From Eubacterium sp. An11 (GTDB taxonomy: Bacteria > Bacillota > Clostridia > Lachnospirales > Lachnospiraceae): a stretch of DNA of 64,000 nucleotides. A program made the translations under genes and the position numbers. Of this stretch, positions 34,416 through 42,224 are shown piece after piece (the first letter of the stretch is position 1; the number at the start of each line of letters is the position of its first letter). The stretch spans positions 140,682 to 204,681 of the forward strand of contig NZ_NFLV01000005.1 in NCBI RefSeq assembly GCF_002161065.1. The letters are read 5' to 3'. A model generated the notes under the pieces. The model saw nothing but the letters and a program-made list of their open reading frames with translations. It was not told where the DNA came from and made no database searches.

Positions 34416-36062
34416 TCAATAACTGTTCATTCGATCCAGTTCCACCGTAAACCCGCCTGTTCCGCTCTGCCCGGTACCAGGGAAAACAGTAAACCAGCCG
34501 CCGCAGGAAAATTCTGCCTCCCACCGAAAGGCAAATAACGCTTTTTCCATTAAAAAGCCCGGTTCCTCCAGCGCAACATTCAGCTGCATAATATCCATCA
34601 TCCGGAACAACGCCGCACTTCTTTCCATCCTGGATAACAGAAACAGCTTCAGATAATCTTCATAATCCGCATTTACATTTCCCTTTTTCACCGGCCCTCT
34701 GTTTTTGAGAAGTGATACCGCATTTTCCAATGTCAGATTCCAGGTAGAGGCATCTTTCATAACAGGAACCTCCTCCCCGGTAAACAGCGCATGAACATCC
34801 AGCATAGATTCACCGAAACTGACTGCTGCTGTCAGAAGCACCTGCACCGCTTTTTTGGCCTGCGGGAATCCAAGGATTCCTGTCAGAGCAGCCGCCGCAC
34901 TGCCTGAGGCGGCCTTCCACTGACTATTCTGTGAGAGGTACATATAATTTGACAAAAAACGCAGACACAATATCCGGTCAGCCACCGCTTTCAGATTATC
35001 CATATCTGACGCCTTGCCGGCGATCAGGTACTCCGTCTCATACTTAAGCGCACGTTCCACTTTATCATTCTCATCAACATAACTGGCAAAATTATCCTCA
35101 ATATATTCCAGAAGATAAAATTCATCCGCCAGCACCCGACTACCGCCTTCTTCTGTCCGAATCTCTCCGAGCAGTTTCTTCCATTCGTCGACCTTTAAAA
35201 AAGACAGCGCTCCGGAAAAGAAATCCGCCGCTTCTTTCTCCGATACCCGTTGAACCGAGGGGAGATTTTCAGTATCCACAGACAGTGTCGATACTTCCCC
35301 CACATCGTCTGTCACATACACAAGAATTCCTGAACGGGTGATATTCGTCAGAAGCTCCCTCAGATCCTTCCATTGTATTCCCGTCTTTCCTCCGGTCTGT
35401 TCCTTGTCGTGATCCGAGGCACTCCCGTTATTTTCGTTGCCGGACTGACCTGCTGCCGTACCGTCATTCTGCCCCCCGGCACCGTCTGCTGCACTGCCGC
35501 TCTGTCCTCCGGCATCCGGCTCTCCGCCGTTTTGTCCCGACTGCCCATTATCATTTTCCGACTCCCTGATGGCTGATTCCGCCTCTCCCATGTCCGATTT
35601 GGCAAGAGAGTTTGCTGTACGCGCATCTCTGGCAGATTCTAAAAGCTCCTTCAGGCTCTCTCCAGCTTTCGCCACCTCCCAGTACTTCATCCACTCACGA
35701 ATCTGATGTTTCAGATACAACCCATCCTCATCCACAGCCGTTTTCTCATCTGTGATGTCCAGGCGGCGGCAGGAAAACCGAAAGAAACTCTTCTTATCAA
35801 GATATTTCGCCAGATATTCCTTTCCATCCGTTTCCATGCGTTCTCTCTCTCGTGGATCAAGAAAAAAGAGATGATACCGCTCAAACAGATTTCGGTCATA
35901 ATTGGCAAGAACATAATTTCCTGCACCTTTCACGGCGTCTTCCGCCAAAGAAGATTCCATGTAGCTGTACATACCTTCCAGCACACAGAGCGCCGCTCCC
36001 AGCAGTATAAAAAAAGTCAGAGCCAGAAAAACAGTAACCTGCCCGCCCTCCTGCCGGAGCAT
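34416..36062 (-). CDS. DUF5702 domain protein of the Tad locus
   Basis: The 548-residue protein starts with an N-terminal helix (GQVTVFLALTFFILLGAALCVLEGMY) similar to TadG/TadE-type anchors and continues with a long extracytoplasmic domain of the DUF5702 type found in clostridial Tad loci (AGNYVLANYDRNLFERYHLFFLD). Residues about 165-225 are a low-complexity stretch rich in Gly, Gln, Asn and Asp. The start overlaps the Flp pilin stop by one base (TGATG). Confidence 0.8.
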   Translation of the reverse strand: MLRQEGGQVTVFLALTFFILLGAALCVLEGMYSYMESSLAEDAVKGAGNYVLANYDRNLFERYHLFFLDPRERERMETDGKEYLAKYLDKKSFFRFSCRRLDITDEKTAVDEDGLYLKHQIREWMKYWEVAKAGESLKELLESARDARTANSLAKSDMGEAESAIRESENDNGQSGQNGGEPDAGGQSGSAADGAGGQNDGTAAGQSGNENNGSASDHDKEQTGGKTGIQWKDLRELLTNITRSGILVYVTDDVGEVSTLSVDTENLPSVQRVSEKEAADFFSGALSFLKVDEWKKLLGEIRTEEGGSRVLADEFYLLEYIEDNFASYVDENDKVERALKYETEYLIAGKASDMDNLKAVADRILCLRFLSNYMYLSQNSQWKAASGSAAAALTGILGFPQAKKAVQVLLTAAVSFGESMLDVHALFTGEEVPVMKDASTWNLTLENAVSLLKNRGPVKKGNVNADYEDYLKLFLLSRMERSAALFRMMDIMQLNVALEEPGFLMEKALFAFRWEAEFSCGGWFTVFPGTGQSGTGGFTVELDRMNSY

Positions 36063-36265
36063 CAGCGTATTTTTCCGGCATTGTTTTCAATGGTGGAAAA
36101 AATAGTAGATACTACACTTTTTATATTGGTCTGGAAGATGATTACAAGACCGATCAGAACCACGATAATTAAGATCACCTCTACAACACCCATGCCGTCT
36201 TCGGAAACTGCCGCCATATAAACCCGGTTTCTGAAATAGGTATATATATTCTTCAAAGCTGCCAT
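36062..36265 (-). CDS. Flp1 family type IVb pilin
   Basis: The 67-residue product begins MAALKNIYTYFRNRVYM and carries the Flp motif EDGMGVVEVILIIVVLIGLVIIF. Cleavage after Gly (before MGVVE) would put Glu at mature position 5 or close to it. It is the likely major pilin of the Tad pilus. I use the ATG at 36265, 10 bases after GGAGGG; the frame is open 12 codons further up, but a GTG/ATG there lacks a better site. Confidence 0.88.
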   Translation of the reverse strand: MAALKNIYTYFRNRVYMAAVSEDGMGVVEVILIIVVLIGLVIIFQTNIKSVVSTIFSTIENNAGKIR

Positions 36266-36385
36266 AGCATTATCCCTCCTCACGCTACAGTTGTCTGTCA
36301 CTTTGTTCCAATATCCGCCGCATTGATGTACACCAGATTATCCGGGTCTCCACAGCATATGCTTCTGCTGCCTTCTCCTCCTATC

Positions 36386-37864
36386 TCAAAATCCCTGGAA
36401 ACGGACGATGGCCGGAAACATCACCAGCAGCATCACCATGCCCAGCAGCACGATCATCGGAAACAACAGCCTGGTAGATGCTTCTTCGCCTTCTTTTTTG
36501 GCCTGATCAATTCTCTGGCGGAAAGCTTCCTGTTCCATATGATTCATCAGCACTCTTCCTTCTCTCGTTCCTTTGGCCATTACCTGAAGCATTGTCAGCG
36601 AAAGCTTCTGATATACCGGCTCTTTAAATCTCTTTCCCCACTGCATACACGCTTCCTGCTGTCCCTCTCCCAGCTTCAGACAGGTATCCATACGCAGAAT
36701 CTCTTCAAAAGCATAGGTTTTCTTTCTGTCCGGCCGGGACATATAGTCCACGCTGATCCGGTGCACTGCGGAGGAAAAGGAAAGTCCGGCTCCCATATAC
36801 AGGGCCAACAGGTGAACAATCATTGGAAAATCCCTCAGGGTCTCTTTCCTGCACATCTTTTCCCCGTTCTTTAACTCCGAGACATTGCGCAGCAATAAAA
36901 GCACCAGAATAACTGCACCAAACATCAATACACTAAGCGGAGAAAAATCCTGTTTCTTTCCGGCACGGACTCCTCCGGCCAGAGCAGGCACCGTATAAGT
37001 TTTCTCTCCCCGGGTCTCCTTTTCTGTCTCCTTCAGACGATCCACAGCTTTCGTAAAAGGAGAGCTTTTCTTCTCTGTTTCCGGCTTCATAACCTGTATC
37101 TCAAAAGTTCTGTTCCAAATATAAGAACCGTATTCCGCAGTCACAGACACCTTCGTATGCAGGATGTCACCTTTCTTTAAGGAGAGACTTTTCTCCCCCA
37201 GACTTCCATCCAGCTGCAGATATCCCTGTTCTGCCGGCTGATAAGTGATATAAAAGGGCCAGCCATCCAGCTCCTCCTCAAAACACAATGCCTGTCTGAC
37301 ATTCTGCAGGGATGTGTTATCCCCTGCCATCTGTTCTTCCAGTTCGTGAAAGAACTCTTTGCGCAAAGAGTTCTCCTCCCGCCCGGACAGTTCCTGTTCT
37401 TTCAGGATAAGAGAATATTCCCGTTTCTGATCCTCCTTTTCCAGCACCACAGAAACTTCCTTCTCCCCCTCGCCGAAAGAATTCCTTTCAAAAATCAGAT
37501 CTCCAGGTTCCAAAAAGCGGTAAGCTGCAATACTTCCCATGATCACTGCCAGCAGGGCCATCCCCCAGAAAATCAGGATTCCTTCTCCAATGAGAAATTC
37601 CTCTGCTCTCTTTTTCGTCTGCTCTTCCGTCTCTACATACTGCCCGTCCATTCTCTTTTTGATATTGGCAGTCAGCATCGTCCGGAGTCTCTCCGGAAGC
37701 TTTCCAAGCAAAAATACCACCGGTATCCGCAAAAAATCCCTGCTTTTCTTTTTTAATGTTGTCATATCACTCCGGGCAGATCTCCCGGAACCGCTTACAC
37801 TGCGGTACTGTGACTTCCGTTCCATGCAGCCCGGCTGCCCTTTCTCTTCCAGTCCACGTATCAC
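36386..37864 (-). CDS. TadC-like GspF-domain protein with large inserted domain
   Basis: The 492-residue protein has a TadC-type C-terminal T2SSF domain (LRDFPMIVHLLALYMGAGLSFSSAVHRISVDYM, MLQVMAKGTREGRVLMNHMEQEAFRQR, and a final double helix LLFPMIVLLGMVMLLVMFPAIV). Between a first helix (about residues 95-115) and a second (about 310-328) lies an extra extracytoplasmic region of roughly 190 residues that normal TadC proteins of about 300 residues lack. The basic N-terminal tail is also longer. Start and the TadB stop overlap by ATGA. Confidence 0.85.
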   Translation of the reverse strand: MIRGLEEKGQPGCMERKSQYRSVSGSGRSARSDMTTLKKKSRDFLRIPVVFLLGKLPERLRTMLTANIKKRMDGQYVETEEQTKKRAEEFLIGEGILIFWGMALLAVIMGSIAAYRFLEPGDLIFERNSFGEGEKEVSVVLEKEDQKREYSLILKEQELSGREENSLRKEFFHELEEQMAGDNTSLQNVRQALCFEEELDGWPFYITYQPAEQGYLQLDGSLGEKSLSLKKGDILHTKVSVTAEYGSYIWNRTFEIQVMKPETEKKSSPFTKAVDRLKETEKETRGEKTYTVPALAGGVRAGKKQDFSPLSVLMFGAVILVLLLLRNVSELKNGEKMCRKETLRDFPMIVHLLALYMGAGLSFSSAVHRISVDYMSRPDRKKTYAFEEILRMDTCLKLGEGQQEACMQWGKRFKEPVYQKLSLTMLQVMAKGTREGRVLMNHMEQEAFRQRIDQAKKEGEEASTRLLFPMIVLLGMVMLLVMFPAIVRFQGF

Positions 37865-38601
37865 ATGCGGATATCCATAATCTTTTCTGTCCAGAAAAAA
37901 CAGAACACCGTACCGGCAATTACCGCTGTCATCAGCAGGTTACCCGCCGGTATCGTATACAGACTGTCCACATACCCCGGATTGGCCGCACGGAGATAAA
38001 GCAGTACGCCCAAAGGCATGAGCAACATAATGTTCTTCTCGAAAATACGCCCGCTCAAACTGACCTGAAGTTCCTCCGCCACCTCCATCTTATTCTGAAG
38101 ATGCTCCATGGAATTCTTCAGGATGTCCACCACATTACCCCCGGTACTTTTTGCTATGTGCAGTACAACAGCGAACTCATAAATCTCTTCTGCCTGCGAT
38201 TCCTGTGCGTACTCCATAAACACCTGCTCCACCGTGCGGTGAAGTTCAAGTCCCCGGACGATTCTCTGCAGCTGACGCACCGTCGGATGATGTTCCGAAC
38301 GGTACAGTCCGGAAATCTCCCGGAGGCAGACCCGGCAGGCATTCTCCAGGGAATATCCTGCCTGCAGCGAAGTCATCAGCGACTGCAGTACTTCCCGGAA
38401 CCCCTGAATATGCTGTTGCTTCCGGCGCTGCGCTCTCCTGTCCTTTAACACTTTATGGACCGGCAAAAGAAGAATCTGTAATGGCAGCATCCAAAGCAGA
38501 TTGTCATAGCCGACCAGAGCCAGCAGAGCGATGATTCCCTCGCCGGCCAGGATGGTCACAGCCCAATCCTTCCACCGGTCTCTGCCTGTTTTATTTCGCA
38601 T
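37861..38601 (-). CDS. TadB-like inner-membrane platform protein
   Basis: The 246-residue protein has a GspF-type domain (FREVLQSLMTSLQAGYSLENACRVCLREI, AVVLHIAKSTGGNVVDILKNSMEHLQNKM) with two N-terminal and two C-terminal helices, the usual TadB layout. I start at the ATG at 38601 after GGAGGTGTTTG. An open frame extends further into tadA but is not needed. It overlaps the tadA end by 11 bases. Confidence 0.9.
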   Translation of the reverse strand: MRNKTGRDRWKDWAVTILAGEGIIALLALVGYDNLLWMLPLQILLLPVHKVLKDRRAQRRKQQHIQGFREVLQSLMTSLQAGYSLENACRVCLREISGLYRSEHHPTVRQLQRIVRGLELHRTVEQVFMEYAQESQAEEIYEFAVVLHIAKSTGGNVVDILKNSMEHLQNKMEVAEELQVSLSGRIFEKNIMLLMPLGVLLYLRAANPGYVDSLYTIPAGNLLMTAVIAGTVFCFFWTEKIMDIRM

Positions 38602-39835
38602 CAAACACCTCCATGGCCTGTGCATAGGCATGCATCTGCCCATAATCCCGCAGTCGTTCGGTCCGGGCCAGCCTGCCCCTGGCCGCAAGCCTCCCTTCTT
38701 TTTCCTCGTCTTCCCCTCTCTCATAGAGAAACAGAGGGTTCATCTGATATTCCTGCCCGTCAAAGTCAAGCAGCTCATAGATCTCAAGTATCTTTCTCTG
38801 TCCTGTGGAGAGCCGTCCCAGATGAATCAGAATATCCATCGCCGATGCGATCAGCCCCTGCACTGCCCGCAGAGGAATATCCATTCCCATGAGAACCATT
38901 GTCTCCAGACGCCGGAGAGCATCCCTGCACGAGTTACTGTGAATCGTAGACAGGGAGCCGCTGTGACCAGTGGAGGCAGCGTTGAGAAGGGCACCGGCCT
39001 CTTCTCCTCTGACCTCTCCCACAATAATCCGGGTCGGTCTCATGCGGAGACTGGCCTTGATCAGATCGTTCATGGTAATGGCGTTGGCTCCTTCAGCATT
39101 GGCGTTGCGCGTCTCCAGACGGACCAGATTATCCACATGATAAAACTGCAGTTCCGCGGAATCCTCAATGGTAATAATCCTCTCATCAGGCAGAAGATAA
39201 CCGGCCAGTGCATTGAGCAGAGAAGACTTTCCTGAGTTGGTGGCACCACTGATCAGGATGCTGTATCTGCCCCTCACCAGGCAGGCGAGCACCGCCGCAA
39301 GCTCCGGCGGAAACTCTCCGCAGGCTGTCAGTCGCTCCATGGTCATGCCGCCTTTTTGAAACTTCCGAATGGTGATCACCGGTCCTTCCAGGGATACCGG
39401 CGGCAGCACAACGTGCACCCGGGAACCGTCCGGCAGACGCCCGTCCACAATGGGCACCGATTCGTTGACAATCCGGTTCAGCGGCGCTGTAATCTGATCT
39501 ATCAGCCGATATACTTCCTCCTCAGAAAAAAATGTCTGATCCGTTTTTTTCAAAATACCGTTCTGCTCAACAAAGATCTTGGATGCACCAATGACCATAA
39601 TCTCTGTCACTGTATCATCCCGCAGATATTCCTCCAGTACATCAAATCCTCGTATGGAGTGAAACAGCTGCTCCCGGAGTTCTTTTTTCTCAAAAAGTGT
39701 ACCATAACTACTGTGCCCTGCTTCCAGAATGACCCGGTCAATCTCTCTGTAGATATCCTCGTCCGTCATCCGGTCGTATCCGCGGAGTCCTGCCAGCACT
39801 TTTCCGCGGAGCTCCTGCTTACTGAGCGGCCGCAT
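38591..39835 (-). CDS. tadA: Tad pilus secretion ATPase TadA/CpaF
   Basis: The 414-residue CpaF-type ATPase powers Flp pilus assembly. It shows the N-terminal three-helix region, VDGRLPDGSRVHVVLPPVS, Walker A ISGATNSGKSS, the Asp box region ITIEDSAEL, MRPTRIIVGEVRGEEA (Walker B) and STGHSGSLSTIHSNS. I use the ATG at 39835 after GGAGGAGATTGTGG; 25 further codons are open upstream but overlap the TadZ-like gene. The 17-base overlap with that gene indicates coupling. Confidence 0.95.
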   Translation of the reverse strand: MRPLSKQELRGKVLAGLRGYDRMTDEDIYREIDRVILEAGHSSYGTLFEKKELREQLFHSIRGFDVLEEYLRDDTVTEIMVIGASKIFVEQNGILKKTDQTFFSEEEVYRLIDQITAPLNRIVNESVPIVDGRLPDGSRVHVVLPPVSLEGPVITIRKFQKGGMTMERLTACGEFPPELAAVLACLVRGRYSILISGATNSGKSSLLNALAGYLLPDERIITIEDSAELQFYHVDNLVRLETRNANAEGANAITMNDLIKASLRMRPTRIIVGEVRGEEAGALLNAASTGHSGSLSTIHSNSCRDALRRLETMVLMGMDIPLRAVQGLIASAMDILIHLGRLSTGQRKILEIYELLDFDGQEYQMNPLFLYERGEDEEKEGRLAARGRLARTERLRDYGQMHAYAQAMEVFDAK

Positions 39836-40691
39836 CCACAATCTCCTCCCGATATCTTCGCTCACAAATACCATGGAACCGCCGGCTCTCTGACTGCATC
39901 GCCCGCTCAAGACAGCTGCAGGCGAAATGCTGACGCCGGTGACTCCTGGAATCGATGATCAACAGACGGTCAAACAGTATATTCAATGGGAGATGAGAAA
40001 AAATTCCACTGCCGAGTCCCACATATATATCTCCATATTCTCCACTCTCTTTCAGACATTGGAAAAACCACTGATACTCTTCCGGCATAAGTTCCAGCAG
40101 ATCAAGGTACAGCCCCGGCGAATCCACGCGCCAGATACCATCTTCCTCTCTGGCCGCTTCTTTCACCATGGCAGCCATATCTTTGCTCCTTAAACCGATA
40201 AAATAACACAAATCTCCCATATTCCTGTTCTCACTCCGTGGATCCCCCACGTCTTCCATACCAAGGTAAAGATCTCCCGGCTTCATGCCTGCCGCCGCGA
40301 TCCTCTCAAGCTCCGGCTCAAATACTGGAGAATACAGAGCGATCACCATCCCTCCGCCTCTGCCTCCGGCAGCTTCCAGCAGAGCTCTCCTCTTTTCAAT
40401 CATCCGAATCAGTTCATCAGGCGGATGATACCGGCAAAAACAATCTTCTCTTTCCTCTCCGGAAATAAGGATACATCTTGCCGGAAAATCCGGCGGCAGC
40501 TCTCCTTCTTCCTGCATACTGTGAAAGAATCCTTCCTCCAGCAGATAACAGTCTGCTTCCTCTTCCGATGCCCGGAGAGTCTCCGGCTTCGTAAAACTGT
40601 GCAGCCGGAGGGAACCTGTCCAGTGTGTTTCCAGATATTTGCGCAGACGGCGTCCATATTCTCCTTCCTCTCCGATTATCATTGTAAACAT
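39819..40691 (-). CDS. TadZ/CpaE-like protein with degenerate ATPase domain
   Basis: The 290-residue protein is at the head of the Tad operon where tadZ normally lies. Residues 1-100 look like a receiver-like domain (MFTMIIGEEGEYGRRLRKYLE). At about residue 113 VIALYSPV resembles the first strand before the MinD/TadZ P-loop, but the GGxGKT loop that should follow is replaced by FEPELERIA. Later helices (GLYLDLLELMPEEYQWFFQCLKESGEYGDIYVGLGSG) retain the family feel. It probably acts as a positional scaffold without ATPase activity. Ribosome site AAGGAGGCAGTCT. Confidence 0.7.
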   Translation of the reverse strand: MFTMIIGEEGEYGRRLRKYLETHWTGSLRLHSFTKPETLRASEEEADCYLLEEGFFHSMQEEGELPPDFPARCILISGEEREDCFCRYHPPDELIRMIEKRRALLEAAGGRGGGMVIALYSPVFEPELERIAAAGMKPGDLYLGMEDVGDPRSENRNMGDLCYFIGLRSKDMAAMVKEAAREEDGIWRVDSPGLYLDLLELMPEEYQWFFQCLKESGEYGDIYVGLGSGIFSHLPLNILFDRLLIIDSRSHRRQHFACSCLERAMQSESRRFHGICERRYREEIVDAAAQ

Positions 40692-40740
40692 AGACTGCCT
40701 CCTTCTTCCGTCCTCCATTCTCCTTTGTTATCCCACTGAC

Positions 40741-40769
40741 ACTATACCATAAATATCATTTCTTGTCTA
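40741..40769 (-). promoter_or_regulatory. sigma-A type promoter of the Tad operon
   Basis: On the minus strand TAGACA (40764-40769) and TATAGT (40741-40746) are 17 bases apart, 50 bases before the TadZ-like start. The divergent gap to bofA is 210 bases. Confidence 0.75.
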
Positions 40770-40901
40770 TTAGTATTTTACATTTTTTCTAATTTTTTCC
40801 AGGATCTTTCATTTTCTGTCCCGATACATTTTCCCCGGATTCCACAGCATATTTTTCCGCAATCCGCATAGGCTGTACCAAGTAAAGACAGGGAATCTCT
40901 T

Positions 40902-41174
40902 ATGAATCAGAATCAGATCATCTTTTTATTTTCTGCTGCCGCCCTGGCCATCTATCTCATCTCTTACATAAAAAAAAGACCCGCAGCGCTCCTCTCCTTT
41001 TTCGGGAGAGGCGCCGCAGGTCTGTCCTACATCTATCTGTTCAACGCCTTTTGCGCCATCCGGGGTGTTGCCACCCATCTGGGCGTTAACCTGATCACCC
41101 TTGCCCTTTCCTTCTTTCTGGGCATTCCCGGCGTTCTGCTGGCTTACGCAGCCAATCTGCTGCGTTTTCTATAA
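40902..41174 (+). CDS. bofA: pro-sigma-K processing inhibitor BofA family
   Basis: The 90-residue membrane protein has two or three hydrophobic segments and the BofA pattern LYIYLFNAFCAIRGVATHLGVN...GIPGVLLAYAANLL. BofA holds the SpoIVFB protease inactive in the mother-cell outer forespore membrane until sigma-K should be processed. Its presence agrees with the other sporulation genes. Confidence 0.88.
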   Translation: MNQNQIIFLFSAAALAIYLISYIKKRPAALLSFFGRGAAGLSYIYLFNAFCAIRGVATHLGVNLITLALSFFLGIPGVLLAYAANLLRFL

Positions 41175-41272
41175 TATCCGCCCGCTGTCCATTCCAAATC
41201 ATCCCTTTGCGCATCCATCCGGCCTGAAAAATACCGATGGACAGACACAGGGGGATGCTTTGCCCGCAGGCA

Positions 41273-42178
41273 TCACTCTGTGGTCGCCTCCGGTGCGGAA
41301 GTATCCTGTCCGATCCCAAAGAAACTGAGAATTTTTGAAAAGAAATCCTTAATGGTCTGCCAGATACCTTCCGTGTTGAGGTTCAGTTTGCTGAGCTCAT
41401 CATAAATATTGGACGCCTGTTCTTTCAGCTCGTTGACGTTGAGATCCAGGCTGTTGATCTTTTCCATGAGTTCCGCAATCTGCTGCCGCTGTTCTTCTGT
41501 CAGTTCAATCTGCAGCTTATCCTCACAATCTTCCACAATCTTCGTGATATCATCCACGCTGCTGATATCTGATTCCACGACCTCTTCCTTTACTAAGGCC
41601 AGGAACTGCTCTGCTTTATCTGAATCATCCAGAGATGACGCCAGATCACTGGTCACCACCAGCTCATTGGTAGCTGCGTCCTTACTCTCTTCCGTGATCG
41701 TCTCCCCGGTCATATCCTCATAAGCGGTCATGGCACCCACCAGAGCCGCCGTTCCCGTAATATTAAACGGCCCGGCCACTACCACGTCAGCATCGGCAAT
41801 ACCCGCTGTAGTCAGCGCATTTTCATACATCCCTTCTGTACAGTAGGTGATATTTTTAGTGGTAACATTGATTCCACTGCCCTTGCTGGTCTTCTCAATG
41901 AGAACAGAGGAAAGTGCCCGGCTTCCGATAACGGAAGCGCTGAGATAATTATCCAGATACTCATGCTCATCGGCGTTGGTAATCTGCACCACTCTGTAAT
42001 CATCAAGATCCGCTTCATTCACTCCCAGAAGACGGAGCACCGTCTGTTTTTCCTCCTTATTCAAATCTGCTCCCAGAGACAGATACGGCTGTTCCACTCC
42101 GTCGGCAAAAACCGGTGTCTGACACAGCAGGATTCCCGCCAAGGCCAGCGCTGATGCTTTAATTATTCTTCTTTTCAT
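41273..42178 (-). CDS. DUF1002 domain secreted protein (YpuA-like)
   Basis: The 301-residue protein has a signal peptide (MKRRIIKASALALAGILLCQTPVFA) and a DUF1002 domain (LSLGADLNKEEKQTVLRLLGV, NAGIADADVVVAGPFNITGTAALVGAM region). The C-terminal part is a helical coil rich in Glu, Leu and Asp, with a final Phe-rich amphipathic stretch. Function is unknown. I use the ATG at 42178 after CAGGAGGTTTTAGGT. It overlaps nothing and follows the YfhO gene by 46 bases on the same strand. Confidence 0.82.
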   Translation of the reverse strand: MKRRIIKASALALAGILLCQTPVFADGVEQPYLSLGADLNKEEKQTVLRLLGVNEADLDDYRVVQITNADEHEYLDNYLSASVIGSRALSSVLIEKTSKGSGINVTTKNITYCTEGMYENALTTAGIADADVVVAGPFNITGTAALVGAMTAYEDMTGETITEESKDAATNELVVTSDLASSLDDSDKAEQFLALVKEEVVESDISSVDDITKIVEDCEDKLQIELTEEQRQQIAELMEKINSLDLNVNELKEQASNIYDELSKLNLNTEGIWQTIKDFFSKILSFFGIGQDTSAPEATTE

Positions 42179-42224
42179 ACCTAAAACCTCCTGACTTAAT
42201 TCCGCTTTCTTTTCCCGAATTGTA

